Assembly (NCBI GenBank): GCA_032718565.1
Contig: JAVGVS010000004.1
Location: 7,427,029-7,491,028, forward strand
Length of the DNA: 64,000 bases
Direction of reading: 5' to 3'
DNA from: Distichodus sexfasciatus
Taxonomy: Eukaryota > Chordata > Actinopteri > Characiformes > Distichodontidae
Position 1 is the first letter of the stretch. Each line of letters opens with the position of its first letter. A program made the position numbers and the translations under genes. This document shows, piece by piece, positions 38,535-49,905 of this stretch. The notes below the pieces were generated by a model. It was given only the letters and a program-made list of their open reading frames with translations, did not search any database and was not told where the DNA came from.

Positions 38535-39354
38535 ATTAGAGGCTTAGAGGCAACTTTCTCTTTAATAGAGAAACCAAAAAAACGGATGAAGATGATAATA
38601 CTTCAGACATGATGTTCTCATGAAGGATGACGTTTGAGAAAATACAAAGTAAATAAGCCTTACAGGCCCAATTACAAGATTTGCTTTAAAACCCGAGTAT
38701 TATAACAACATAAAGGACAGCAGTCATCGTCACCGGCCGTGAGCGGGTTTTAAGGTAGTTTTGCAGGTCCTGTTGCCCTCGAGGTGGCGAGTTGGATCCC
38801 CGTTGGTGAGAAGCAGCCTTGAGAAAAAAAAGACGTTTCACCCTAATTCATTGCTGAACCATTAACCGGATGAAGGCATGGTGGATGCTATGTACACAAA
38901 TTACAAATGGATGAATATGTCATCAGTTTACTTAAATATACTGGATATTGGTCAGTCATTACTGAGGCTCGCTTCAAATATTAAATTCTCACAAGGATTT
39001 CTGTAGTGGATTTTTTCTACACAATTACATGAGGCTTGAACTTTAGCTATACATATAATAATTTTACCCCTGCTCATCATCGTCATCGTCATCATCATCA
39101 TCATCTAAACCCATTCATCTTCCACTGTCCAGCGGCTGACCGATAAATCGAGGCACTTGTTTTTGATACCATGTTTCCGTTACATAATAGAAATGTCAAG
39201 CTTTTTCACCTGGACGAAGAAATAAGGTCAACAGAAAACAGCAGAAAACAGGTTCATTTTTTTTCCTCTTTTTTTCTTGTTAAATAGTAATAAATACATG
39301 AGATGCAGTGGTTTATTTTTCCATTTTTTTCTGAAGCAGGAGGGTTAAAAAGTT

Positions 39355-41173
39355 TTTTTATTCATTTATTTTTATTTATTTTATTTATTTATTTATCTGT
39401 TTGTTTTCTTTAGCAGCAATCCGAACATGGTTGAGAGTGGAGATAGCAGCCGAGAGAGAAGTAGTTCACTTTTTTTCTTGACTTGATGGCAAACAGCACT
39501 CATAGAGTGTTGCAGAGGAGGAAGGAGGGAGGAAAGACGAGAGAGAGGGAAAAGAGAAAGAGAGAGTGACTGAGAGAGAAAAAAGTGGGGGCACAGGTAG
39601 GAGGGCATGAAAGAGTCTCCTTCATCTTTATGGATTCCTCCCTCCACTCATCTCCTCTTCCTTCCAACACAAATATGGGAGCAGGAAAAAAAGAATAACG
39701 AGCGACAGATAGAAAAGGCAAGTGAGAGACAGAAGAAGAGAGCGAGAGGAAGAAGGAGAAAAAAGAGCAAGATTTGGCTTAGCGTAACCAGAGTTAATAC
39801 AAATGTATTTTTCACTGTTTTCTGTCCAAAACAAAAGTAAGAAAGAGAGAGAAAGGGAGACAGAGAGGGGGGGGAAATAAAAAATGGAGATAGAGAAAGA
39901 GGATAGGGAGGGTAAGAAAGTCTGAGTAAGATGGTGAAGAAGGCAAATTTTAAAAAAACAAACAGGGAAGCATTTTGGTTTTCCTTCTGGCCGAGCGGTT
40001 TGCTGTTTTTCAGGCCTTTCCTGTATCACTTCCTCCTTCCTGTAGCGATGCGCTCGTTCCCCCTCTTCACTCCGAAAGCGGCCGGCGGCGACAAAATGGT
40101 TCCACCTCCTCCTCCTCCTCCTCGCCTGGGATTTCTCTCACCGTTTTGTGACTACGGTTTTGTCATTTGCTTTATTTTTATTTCATAAGATTTGTTTCAT
40201 AGTTTTGAGATATATAAGCCAGTGTGTCAAGCGAGAAAAAAAAGACTGGAAACATAAAAAAGGAAAAGAAAAAAAATCAAAAAAAAAAAGTAACAAAAGT
40301 GTTTGCGTAAGTCACGGGGGTGAGAGATAGTCAAAAGAAGAAAAAAAAACAACTCAATCCCATTTCGTTTGCTTGTCTGTGTGTATGAGCGAGTGTTGTC
40401 TGTCCCTCAAAAACAATGAAAAATAAACTCGTATAAATAAAATAATACATCGAATAAATAAATCCAGAACAAAAAAAACTCCTAGCTTCTCAGCCCTCTC
40501 TCTCCCCTATCCTCTCTCTCTCCTTGTGTAGTGATTTGAAATAAATTAAAAAATGTACAATTACGTCTTGACTTCATAAAACAAAAAAAGGGGGGAAAAA
40601 CGAGATTAGAACTTATTCAGGAACCTTTCTCTCACTCTCTCCTGCTGCATCCCTTCTCCTACGACATTCAACGCTCCGAACCGGAACTCATCCGGGTAGT
40701 GGGGCCGGGTGGGGATGGGGTTGGGGTTGGGGGGGCGACTCGGAACCAAAACCGAAAAATAAAGAAAAAAAAAAAAAACAGAAAAAATAAATCTCTTGCT
40801 GCAAACCTATCCTCAAATCACATAAAATCCAACAATATAATAAGAACAATAAAAACAAACCTTCAGAAAACCTTTCTGCCCTTACCTCTTCCCCCTGACC
40901 TCTTGCAAAAAAAAGACCAAAAAAAATTAAAACGGTTTGAAATCTTCCCCCTCTCCTCCCCCTCGACCCCATGCAAAACAAAACAAAACAAAAAAATCCT
41001 TTGATATTTCACAAGTTTTTCTGTAATCCTGTTGTGTGTGTGTGTGTACTACGTGTGTGTGTGTGTGTATTTGGGCGCGCATGTAATGTGTGTGGCGTTG
41101 TGTTTTTTTGTAATCATTTATGTTTTTCATTAAAATTTTTTTTGTATGGCTTTTGGAATTTGTTCAAGATTTA
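39355..41173 (-). other. dyrk1b: Probable 3' UTR of dyrk1b
   Basis: After the stop at 41174 the minus strand runs through about 1.8 kb without a supportable exon. It includes a long plus-strand polypurine tract (39480-39925), A-rich runs, a GT repeat at about 41033-41068 and, at 39358-39397, overlapping TTTATT words that give several AATAAA signals on the minus strand. The 3' end is inferred at about 39.3-39.4 kb. Confidence 0.5.
39358..39397 (-). terminator. Cluster of polyadenylation signals for dyrk1b
   Basis: Repeated ATTTATTTATTT on the plus strand gives at least four overlapping AATAAA hexamers on the minus strand, the first such cluster after the dyrk1b stop codon. Which one is used cannot be told. 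Confidence 0.45.
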
Positions 41174-42567
41174 TCAAGAGTTGGCCGCGTTCTGGCCGCC
41201 ACCTCCGCCGCTTCCGCACACACCCATCATGATGGACTCTTCCGAATCCGGCCGCACCCCAATGCCACCGATGCCCCCGATGCCCCCTCCTCCTACTCCG
41301 ACCCCACCTCGGGGCGGGGCGCCGGTCAGCATCCCGCCTCCTCCTCCCTGGGGCGGGTTGTTATTGTTGTTGCCGGGGTAACAGGGCGGGATGTAGCCCA
41401 GGCCGGAAGCGGGCGCCATGCCGTCCTGGGCGGCGGGGGCCTGCGCCGCCGCCTGCGCCGCCTGCTGCTGCTGCTGCTGCTGGGCGGGGCCCTGGGGTGG
41501 GGGCGGGGCCAGGGCCGCTCTAGTCCGAAAGGCGGAGATGCCCAGGTGGATGTTGGAGGAGCCGTACTGGCTGGAGTCCAAGCTCGACGGGGGTGGCTGC
41601 GCCATGGAAGACGGGGCCAGGTGGTGGTGGTGGTGGTGGGCGAGGCTGAGCTCGATGCTGTCCTGCATCTGCGGCGAGGAGACGGGCATCAGGGCCTGCT
41701 GGCCCCCCTGTGGACCCTGGGGCGCCTGGCCCTGGGGCGCCTGGCCCTGCTGCTGCTGCTGCTGCTGGGACACTGCCTGCTGCTGCTGTTGCCGTAGCTG
41801 CCGGCCGTTGCCGTGATGAGCGCCGTAGACCGGGTGTGGGTGGTGGGGCTCAATGCCGCCGCCCATGAAGTGGCGTGTGTGTTGCGAGGCAGCCGGCTTG
41901 TGCAGAAGCAGCTGCGGGTAGGGGCCGTCACCACCGCCACTGTTCGACAGCTGGCCCATGCCGTCTCCGCCCGGCCAAATCCGCAACTGCTGCTGCGACG
42001 GTGCCTGGCGAGGTGGAGGAGTAAAAAAAGTCGTTAGAATAAAAGGTTTGGGTTGCTACACTCTACGGCGTTAGCAAGTATCTGATATTTGTGCCTTGCA
42101 GATGTGATTGTAGATGTGACATCAATTCAATAGTCAACTGACCCATAGCATTTGAGGAAGTTAGAGGGAGTGTCTACAAAACTGGTCAGCTAGATGTAAA
42201 GATTATGGACAGATTTGAGGACAACGAGAGCAGACACGTCACCTGTGGGCTCTGCATTTCGTAGTCCGTGTGAGTGACGGCGCTGTTGTAGTAGCGGTTG
42301 CTGTACCGGTAGTTTCGGTTGTCGTTGGAAGAACCGCTGGATCCACCTGAGAGAGTGAGAGAGCGCGCAGCAAATGAAGAGCAAGCTACAAAATTACATT
42401 TATGACACGTAGCCATAAATGACCATTTTCTTAATGTAAGAGACAGTTTGGGGCAACTTGGAGTTAAGGGCCTTGCTCTGGGGCCCAATGGTGGTGGCAG
42501 TGCTGGAGGAAGGATTTGAACCCACAAGTATCCTACCAACAGACCATCACCACCATTACCGAGTCAA

Positions 42568-42600
<33 letters not shown>

Positions 42601-45600
42601 ATGTGTGTGTGTGCGCGTATGTACCAGAGCTGGAGACGGAGCTGGTGGTGGATGTGGAGTGACTGTGGTCCATGGCGGGGCTGGTGGAGGTGGAGCTGCT
42701 GGTGTTGGTGCCCTCGTCCGTGGTCTTCTTGAAGAAGTTGTGCTGCAGGGCGTAGAAGGGCGTGATGCGCGTCTTCGGGTCGTAGTCCAGCATGCGCAGG
42801 ATCAGGTCCTTAAACTTCAGGTAGTCACAAGGGGCGTGTCCTTGCTCTCCAGCCCGCCTCCCCCCAGGACCGCCTGTCTCCACCCCCAGGATCTCGTGGA
42901 GGCGCCGCGTGGCGGGGGCCTTGTACTCCTGCATCGAAGTACGGGGTGGGGGGGAAGAGAGGTTAAAATTCACTCAAACACACCTGGAATACTGACATAC
43001 TGACAGTGACATGGAGTGATGAGATGAAGTAGGAGTTAGGGATGGACAGTTAATCAAACATGAATCAAAACCAACATTCAGAACCTCTAATCAACTAAAT
43101 CTCACCCATGGTGGTTATTTTAATTATATTTAAAAATTCTGTTAGTACCTTTTAAAAAATGGTTAATTGCTTTTCACAAAAGTTCCATATGCGTTCATGT
43201 ACTGTCCCTTTATAAACATACTAGTGTACTGTCACATTACAAGATAGGGCTGTAGACTGTTTTTAAATAATTAATAAGCAGTGATAAACAAGATATAACA
43301 GACATTATACATTGATGTAGGATCACTATTTGGCGAGATCTCATCTCTCTAGTTGCTCAGCTTATCTCGTCTCCTTGTCTCAGGCAGAATGTTAAACATC
43401 AACTTCATCAGCTACTTGTTAACATGGTATTACAATTAAAACACCAGTAGAGATACAGTCAGGTGGCAGTGTTCTATCTTACTTGCTGATTTTGATTTTG
43501 ATTTTTTGATGAGTTACTAGATTTGTGCCCACATATCAGATATCAGTTACCTACCTAAACCAACCTTGCTGTCGGTGTTGATAATTTCCCCATCCATTGT
43601 GATGATTCATGACATTTTTATCACTAATTATTATTGAGTTACTGACATTTATATCTGGCAAAAGCCACACAAGCATAAACTATTTATCACTGCTTGTTAA
43701 TGATATAAAAATTGGCTACAACCTAATTAACAACTGGATTATAAATCATTTATAGCCTTTTATAAGGGGCGTCTTATTGCACAGTGGTACCAGATCATTT
43801 ATTGGAACTGTTCAATTAATTGTGATAATGATTTGAGGTCATATCGCCCAGCCCCTGTATGAGCATATCAATAGGTGTTATATTAGTAAAAAAGCGTGTT
43901 TACTATTATTATATTCTCTGTTAAGACACAACAAGGTAAAGCCTGGGTAAGAGGAGACATAGCTTGGGGTCGGACAGGTTAGGGGGAGGGAGGCATGCGG
44001 AAGGTGAGGATGAGAATGTGAAGGGAATGGTGATTATATGTTTACTAAGAAGTTTATAAGTTTAGCAAAGAAATCGGAGAAGGATTCTGGTTTTTACAGC
44101 AGCAAAAGTGTTGACTCTGAAGTGTTGGATAAAATTTCAGCACTTGTATTAGCCTAACTAATTAAATTTAAAGACTACTTAAGCTTGATTAGCTAATGCA
44201 GAATGCCATCTTAAAAAGCAGCTACATTCTAACACTATGAAGGACAGAAATTACATACATTTTTGGAACCGCTAAAGGGTCAAAAGAAAAATAAAATGGG
44301 GGGTTTTGTGTGCTCATTAGAAAATATTGCATGCTCACACAGTGTTACTGATCTGCATTGTTCGATCTACATTCATCTTGTGGGCATGTGATACTCAGAT
44401 TTTTCATGTGATACTCACGTTTTTTCACTTGTTCCTGGCTGACTAAAACTAAAGTAGCTGCCAAAATGAACACTGGTGTGTGTGTGTGTGTGTTTGATAA
44501 AAGAAGAGAAGAGGATGATGAAGCGATGATGTGTCTTTGAGGGGAGAGATGATGGTGGGATGCTTGGAAAGTTAAAAGCAGAGTTTTACTCACAGAGGCT
44601 GAAGGATAAAGTACCTTCTTTATGTCCTTGTTCTTCTTGACGGTCCACAGCCCGTCTGAGAGCTTATCAAAATACTTCCGCGCTTTAGGGGCCTGGTCCA
44701 GCATGTGGTTAGGAGGGACGCCGAGGACCTCCACGATCTTATTCATCTGGTCGACCTGAGAGAAGAAGAGAAAGAGGGGGATGAAATAAGACCAAGATGC
44801 AGACCACTGATGTCAGCGACAATATACTTCACTGGGAAGAGAGCTGAACTGCACAAATTGTCACTAGAAAGAAACAATGTTTCATAAAGACAATAACAGA
44901 GTCAAAAGAGTCTATTTTCGATATGAAGGAGAAATTAGGACTTCGGGTCAAAGCAGGAACAAAGCAAGTATAGGGTGATAATGAACTTTGATAAATATTA
45001 GGGATGTAATGGTTCTGAAATTGCACCAAAAAAAAATGGGATGCCAATGTCAAGATCTAAAAGGTCAAAAAGAAAAAAGAAAACCTAACCGTGAATTTGC
45101 AGAATGGTTAAACTACTAATAAATCATAAAAGTCGTACTAATAAATAATAAAATAAGTCGTAAAAGTAGGTGTACCTCGTTGGAGCCGCTGAACAGGGGT
45201 TCGCCCGTGTGCATCTCCACCAGAATGCAGCCCAGAGACCACATGTCGATGGCCAGGTCGTAGGGCATTCCCAGCAGCACCTCGGGCGATCGGTAGAAAC
45301 GACTCTGGATGTACTGGTAAATCTAAAAACACACACAAAACAGAAAAAATGTCAAGAAAAATCGAGATAATCTAGTAAAAATTTAAAAAGCATAAAACAA
45401 AAATGGGCTCCCCCTCTGAGTCTTGGTACCTCTCAAGGTTTTGTCCTATTTTACTACAGAGGGAGATTTTCTTTGCCACTGTGAACCCCAGACCCTGCTC
45501 ATTAGAGGACTGGAGGCCCTTCTTTGTGGCAATGTGTGTTGTCAAAAGTGAAAAGCGCTGTACAAACGAAACTGAGTTGAACTGGATGCTTTCAGTTCCT

Positions 45601-48600
45601 GAAGAGTTCCTGCAATAAGACCTCTCAGCCACTGCGGGGCAGCAGAAACTGGGCAGGAGCAGGTTACAAGAAGACACAGCACCTGCGCTCTTTCCAAATA
45701 CTCTATCCAGCGCCATCTCTGGCACTGTGTTCTCCCAGCTGGAAAAATCTGGGTTGAGACTATTCTGCTTATTTAAATGTATAAATCTAATTATACATTG
45801 TTTAATTGTATAAACGTTCTGGCACATTTGTGTCATGACTTCTTTCTGGTCCTGCGACCTTGCATGCAAATTTTGTGGCTTATTGTACGGCTTGGACTCT
45901 CTTTACATGTCTATTCATCAATTGTTCATTGTTAGACCCATATTACTAGCTAATACTGGACTGGTTCTGAAAAAAAAAAACATAACCATTACCTAAAATA
46001 CTTAAGAAAATTAATAGCTGACAATGCCACTATCTCCTAAAGACTGAAGCAGCATCTGAAAACGCTAAACATGTTTCACCATTGTTGCTTTGGGCAGTAA
46101 GAGTTAGGGGTGTAATATGTCGATCTACAACAATGCTTTAATTCAATGATCAGCGAGCCCATAGCACCCATCGAAAAAGAAAATATCATTGTAACATCAC
46201 TTTGCATTGAACACAAGTTCTAATTGTTATTAAAAGAGAGCCTTGTTTTTATATAAAGGTAATAAAAATGTTAAATGATTCTTCAGTTGCTTTTTGTGAT
46301 CTGATGTGAATGAAACGGGTTGTGTTAAATCAGCATATGTTATTGTCTCAACTGACTCCTGAACTAAATCAACTGAAAATCGTCTTGTAGCAGACTTCAA
46401 ATCTTTATCCTCCAAATCAATATATTATCATATTGTGATTAAACTTGTGATTTACACCCCTAGTAAGCGTGGTGGTGGTGGTGTGTGACGTGGTCCTACT
46501 GGGTTTCCAACTTTAGCACCGGCACCAGTGCAGTGGAAAAGTGTGGAGGGGTATGAGTGAGACCGTCCACTCACCCGCTGTCCGAGCTGGCAGGAACTGC
46601 CGAAGTCGACAATTTTGATGGCGCTGCGTTTGGGGTTGCAGAGAAGGATGTTCTCGGGCTTGAGGTCGCAGTGGATGATGCTGAGCTCGGGCGTGGCCAG
46701 GAAGAGCAGCGCCGTGCACAGCTGCTGGGCGAACTTGCGCGTCAGGTTGAGCGAGACGCCCCGGAAGTTGGTGTTGCGCAGGAGATCGTACAGGTTGTAG
46801 GAGAGCAGCTCGAACACCAGGCACAGGTGGTTCCGGAACATAAAGTGTCTCTTCAGGTGGACTGGAGGGGGAGAATGAATTTAAATATGAATGTAAAATA
46901 TGAGCTACTATATATTAGAAATAAATTCATTCTATTGGCAAATCTTATTGTGGCTACACATTTACAAGATCAGCGGGCGGTGCAAGGCAGTTTGAGTGTG
47001 TGTGTGCTATTTATAAGTTTACCCACCTATATAGTACTTCATCTCAGTGTCGTGTTTGTTCATGAGTTCTAGGAGCCTCAGTTCAATCTGGGCCTGGTTG
47101 AGGAACGCTTTCTTATTCTTGATGATCTTAATGGCCACCCACTCCTGCTCATGGTGGTCGTACGCCTTCACCACCTGTATGAAGACAGAACAGGTTACAC
47201 GTAAAGGTTTTACCCGCACTGTTAAGGTACTGTAAATATGCTCAACTATTAAAGCTCTTTACATCAGGATAAAGCAGAATCTATCACCTCCCTGGCTTGT
47301 CATTTCAAACGTCTGTTGCTAAAGACTGGAACAATCTTTTATAATATCTAAATTTATATATTTCTTTGAAAGGCCTACTCATGAACATCTGTAATAATTT
47401 TTTTTTTATTCTGTTAAATTATTAGCTATGGTTTATGTTTTTGTTTGTTTTACAAGTGTTGGCAGGCAATCTAAATGTTCCTAAATAAATAACTGAATAA
47501 ATTAATAGAATTCTTTTGAACAGCATTAACAAAGGTTCTGAGTGTTGCTTCTGATTAACTGGCCAGCCCTAATTTTATCTACAAAAAAGTTGCAGGTCTG
47601 GGATGCTAAGATCCATCCAAATGGGCGGAAAGAGGCTCACCTGTCCGAAGGAGCCCTTGCCGATGAGCGAGTCGATCTCGTAGCGGTCCAGCCACTTCTC
47701 CCCGTTCTTCACGATGTAGTCGTAGTTGTCGTCGTCGTAGCCGTCGTTGTAGACTTTCCGCTCCTTCTTTGTGCTGGAGTCCTCCGGCGGAACCTGCTGC
47801 GCCCGCCGCTTCTTCTTCGTGTAGTACACCTATGCCACGAAGGGAAAAATCATAGCTGGGGTAAATCACAAGTTTCTTCTTGATATGATATTATATTGGT
47901 TCGATATTATATTACTACGATATCATTTCCAAATCGATGTGATTCAGGAGCCAGTGATCGATAAGAGACATTATATGCTGATTTAACACAATCACTTCAA
48001 TTCATATCAAATCCTCAAACATTCAAATAAAAACTATCTTTGCTTCTAACAAAAATATTGTAAAGGCATGTTACAATATGTATGATGTCTGGTCGATGTT
48101 GTCACTTTTGGTCAATGCTATTGGCTTGTTGATCACTGAATCGATGCATCAGTGTAGACTGACGTACTTCCCTATGGCTCACCTCATTGATGTGCTTGTA
48201 AGTCTTGATGAGATCGACGGAGAGTTTTCGCAGCGGGGCGCTGGCTGGGTCTCGGAAACTCGGGGGAATCCTCCTCTGCAGTATGGTCATGTCTGACAGC
48301 ACCTGAGCGGACAGGTAAAGGGGTCATAGGTCACAGGTGAATGTTGGGGGTTCAAAAACCGGGACGTTTCTCTGCCATCGACCTTAGACTTAAGATTTAG
48401 AGTTACAGCATTTTAGATGATAGAGGCTGACCGATTATCAGTGCTGATATTTAGTGTTTTTATGTTTATTGATGTATGTCGTTTTTCTAAAACCAATATG
48501 CCAATAAAATAAAATCACCCCGATGCAGTCACCTTTCTACATAAAAACTTGGTGCTGCTAAACTGCTAGTATCAAATTTATTTCAGATCATTAAATAAAT

Positions 48601-48951
48601 AGCTGCTAAAGCTCCCTGCACCTTTTCTGTTAAGAACGTTTCAAAGTTCTCAGAATAAAACACACTAAAATGCTTTCAAGTTCTTTTTTGTGCTGTAATA
48701 TTTGCTAACTTCTGATACCAGATTGCATTTTTGCAGCAGACACATATTTAATTTGGTTTTTTTTTTTACATTTTGACACCAATTTCCATTCTTACCATGT
48801 CAAAATAACAGTGTTATCAGTATCAACTCAGATGATAATTGCATAGGGCGACCCATACGTGACCGGTGTAAAGTGTGCGCGTGTCTACCTGCTGCTGTTC
48901 GGCCATGGACTGGATGTTGCTGAAGGAGGGGTGTGTGTGCTGGCTCGACAT
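41174..48951 (-). CDS. dyrk1b: Dual-specificity tyrosine-regulated kinase 1B
   Basis: Ser/Thr kinase that autophosphorylates an activation-loop tyrosine; acts in quiescence and differentiation. Ten coding exons: 48951-48889, 48302-48183, 47829-47641, 47174-47027, 46861-46575, 45322-45176, 44755-44615, 42928-42625, 42346-42243, 42004-41174; 777 residues. Landmarks are the DH box (LIKTYKHINE), the NLS (KKKRRAQQ...KKERK), IGKGSFGQVVKA, VAIKIIK (K140), IIHCDLKPEN (D239), DFGSSCQLGQ and IYQYIQ (Y273). These numbers equal those of human DYRK1B when translation starts at MSSQ (48951). KKKRRAQQ, IELRLLELM, FELLSYNL and NYRYSNRYY favour 1B over 1A. A longer in-frame start lies at 49014. The last exon encodes polyQ tracts, a six-His run, glycine-rich stretches and a DSEESIMMGVC tail like that of DYRK1A; human DYRK1B is shorter (629). 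Transcribed away from the CpG region at 62 kb. Confidence 0.95.
42395..42550 (-). repeat. tRNA-derived SINE-like repeat (family C)
   Basis: Contains AAAATTACATTTATGACA, CTTGGAGTTAAGGGCCTTGC, CAATGGTGGTGGCAGTGCTG and GATTTGAACCCACAAG. It lies in the dyrk1b intron between exons 8 and 9. Confidence 0.65.
42571..42600. repeat. CTG/CAG trinucleotide repeat, ten units
   Basis: An uninterrupted (CTG)10 on the plus strand, that is (CAG)10 on the transcribed strand, beginning 25 bases after the donor of dyrk1b exon 8. If the intron were retained it would be read as polyalanine before a stop. Confidence 0.9.
43010..44590 (-). other. dyrk1b intron between exons 7 and 8
   Basis: No exon is seen between 42928 and 44615. 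It holds the right end of a transposon family whose ends read GGGCTGGGCGATATGACC (about 43765-43855), a GT run near 44475 and AT-rich filler. Confidence 0.5.
46105..46462 (+). mobile_element. 358-bp hAT MITE with complete ends and target duplication
   Basis: Ends TAGGGGTGTAA and TTACACCCCTA are perfect inverted repeats over 11 bp. The flanks GTAAGAGT (46097-46104) and GTAAGCGT (46463-46470) match at 7 of 8 positions. This is the best reference copy of the family in the window. There is no coding capacity. It lies in the dyrk1b intron between exons 5 and 6, 110 bp from exon 5. Confidence 0.85.
47885..48165 (-). mobile_element. hAT MITE copy, TAGGGGTGTAA family, reverse orientation
   Basis: Shows GATTCAGGAGCCAGTGATCG, TTAACACAATCACTTCAATT, TTACAATATGTATGATGTCT and TTGATCACTGAATCGATGCA. 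It occupies most of the intron between dyrk1b exons 2 and 3 and ends about 20 bp before exon 2 sequence. Borders are approximate. Confidence 0.7.
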
Positions 48952-48958
48952 GGTTAGC

Positions 48959-49018
48959 TCAGCGGGGGAGAAGCCGGGAGCGGCAGGCTGGCACAGGGAA
49001 GAGGAGGGAGGCATGCAT
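48959..49018 (-). other. Upstream ORF in the dyrk1b leader
   Basis: In the first coding exon (acceptor at 49034) an ATG at 49018 opens a 19-residue frame ending in TGA at 48961-48959, eight bases before the MSSQ start. It has A at -3. It overlaps the longer in-frame dyrk1b ATG (49014) by position but in another frame. It could restrict translation from either start. Confidence 0.45.
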
Positions 49019-49424
49019 CCTGAACAACTTCCACCTAACCCAGAGAGAGGGAGAGAGAGAGAGTTAGACAACTTACAAGAGTATGTTGCATAGCCCACAC
49101 ACAATTAAAATGTAAGCATAAAAGTCTTGGCTTATTCTGATGCCTTGAAACTTTTCCTCATTTCCTGCGACCTAGTGAGCAGGGTATTCGAACAACCTCA
49201 CACACACACACGCACACCTCTCTTAACCCCTTTTCCACTGAGACAGTTCCTGATTTGGAACTGTTGCCATGTTTTTTCCACCGAAAATAAAGACTGGCGC
49301 CGGTATCACAAAAGTGGCTCTGAACCGGGACCAAAACTTTTGCCAGTCTGAAAGTGACAGAATGAGCTGCACTGTGGATATTTAAATATCTCCTCAAAGC
49401 TTGAAGCAGCATCTGAAAACAACT

Positions 49425-49512
49425 GAAACTGTATCGTAGCAGACTTTGTGATATCAGCAGACTTCATTGTCCACTGAATAGATATATCATATAGTGATGT
49501 GACTTACACTCC
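49425..49512 (+). mobile_element. Right-end fragment of a TAGGGGTGTAA-family hAT MITE
   Basis: Carries CTGTATCGTAGCAGACTTTG, TGATATCAGCAGACTTCATT and a decayed end GTGACTTACACTCCT. The left portion is missing. Confidence 0.6.
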
Positions 49513-49654
49513 TTGTGTTTTGACCCGCCTCACACTGGCCTCAATGAGAATGCAGGGCCACATCTCACTGGTTCCCCCGGTTCCCAAATTCAGTATCGGC
49601 ACCAGTGCAGTGGAAAAGTGGTACCAACCAGAGTAACACAAATATACAAAAATA

Positions 49655-49905
49655 CTGGGGCAGTTGTTAGCGTAACGGTTAGGGAGTTCGCCCCGCGATT
49701 GGAAGGTCGCTGGTTGGAATCCCAGGACTGGTAAAGGTATCACTGAGGTACTCATGAGCAAGGTACCGTTCCCAAGCACTGCCCACGTCAGCTGCCCCGT
49801 GCTCTTTCACGGATGGGTCAAATGCAGAGGTCACATTTGATTGTGGTGCACTGTGTGCTGTGTTCACAATGCCAAATAATCACTCACTTTCACTAAAGCT
49901 GGTTA
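49655..49905 (+). repeat. tRNA-derived SINE-like repeat (family D), best-preserved copy
   Basis: Read on the plus strand, it begins with a tRNA-like head: TTAGCGTAACGGTTAGGGAG (box A-like), then GGTCGCTGGTTGGAATCCC (box B-like). The shared body follows: AAGGTACCGTTCCCAAGCAC, ACGGATGGGTCAAATGCAG and AATAATCACTCACTTTCAC. It lies in the dyrk1b 5' intron. Confidence 0.75.

Noticed and set aside
38700..38830. Possible tRNA-like sequence (GTGGCGAGTTGGATCCCCG)
   Set aside because: The B-box resemblance is weak and no cloverleaf could be drawn; not called as a tRNA gene.
41120..41816. Long plus-strand frames over 41.1-41.8 kb
   Set aside because: They are antisense shadows of the low-complexity last exon of dyrk1b (CAG/CCN-rich codons keep other frames open).
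45372..45869. 165-residue minus-strand open frame inside a dyrk1b intron
   Set aside because: The plus strand carries a common fish interspersed-repeat motif (GGTACCTCTCAAGGTTTTGT, later AAAGCGCTGTACAAACGAAA), so the frame is a by-product of repeat sequence.
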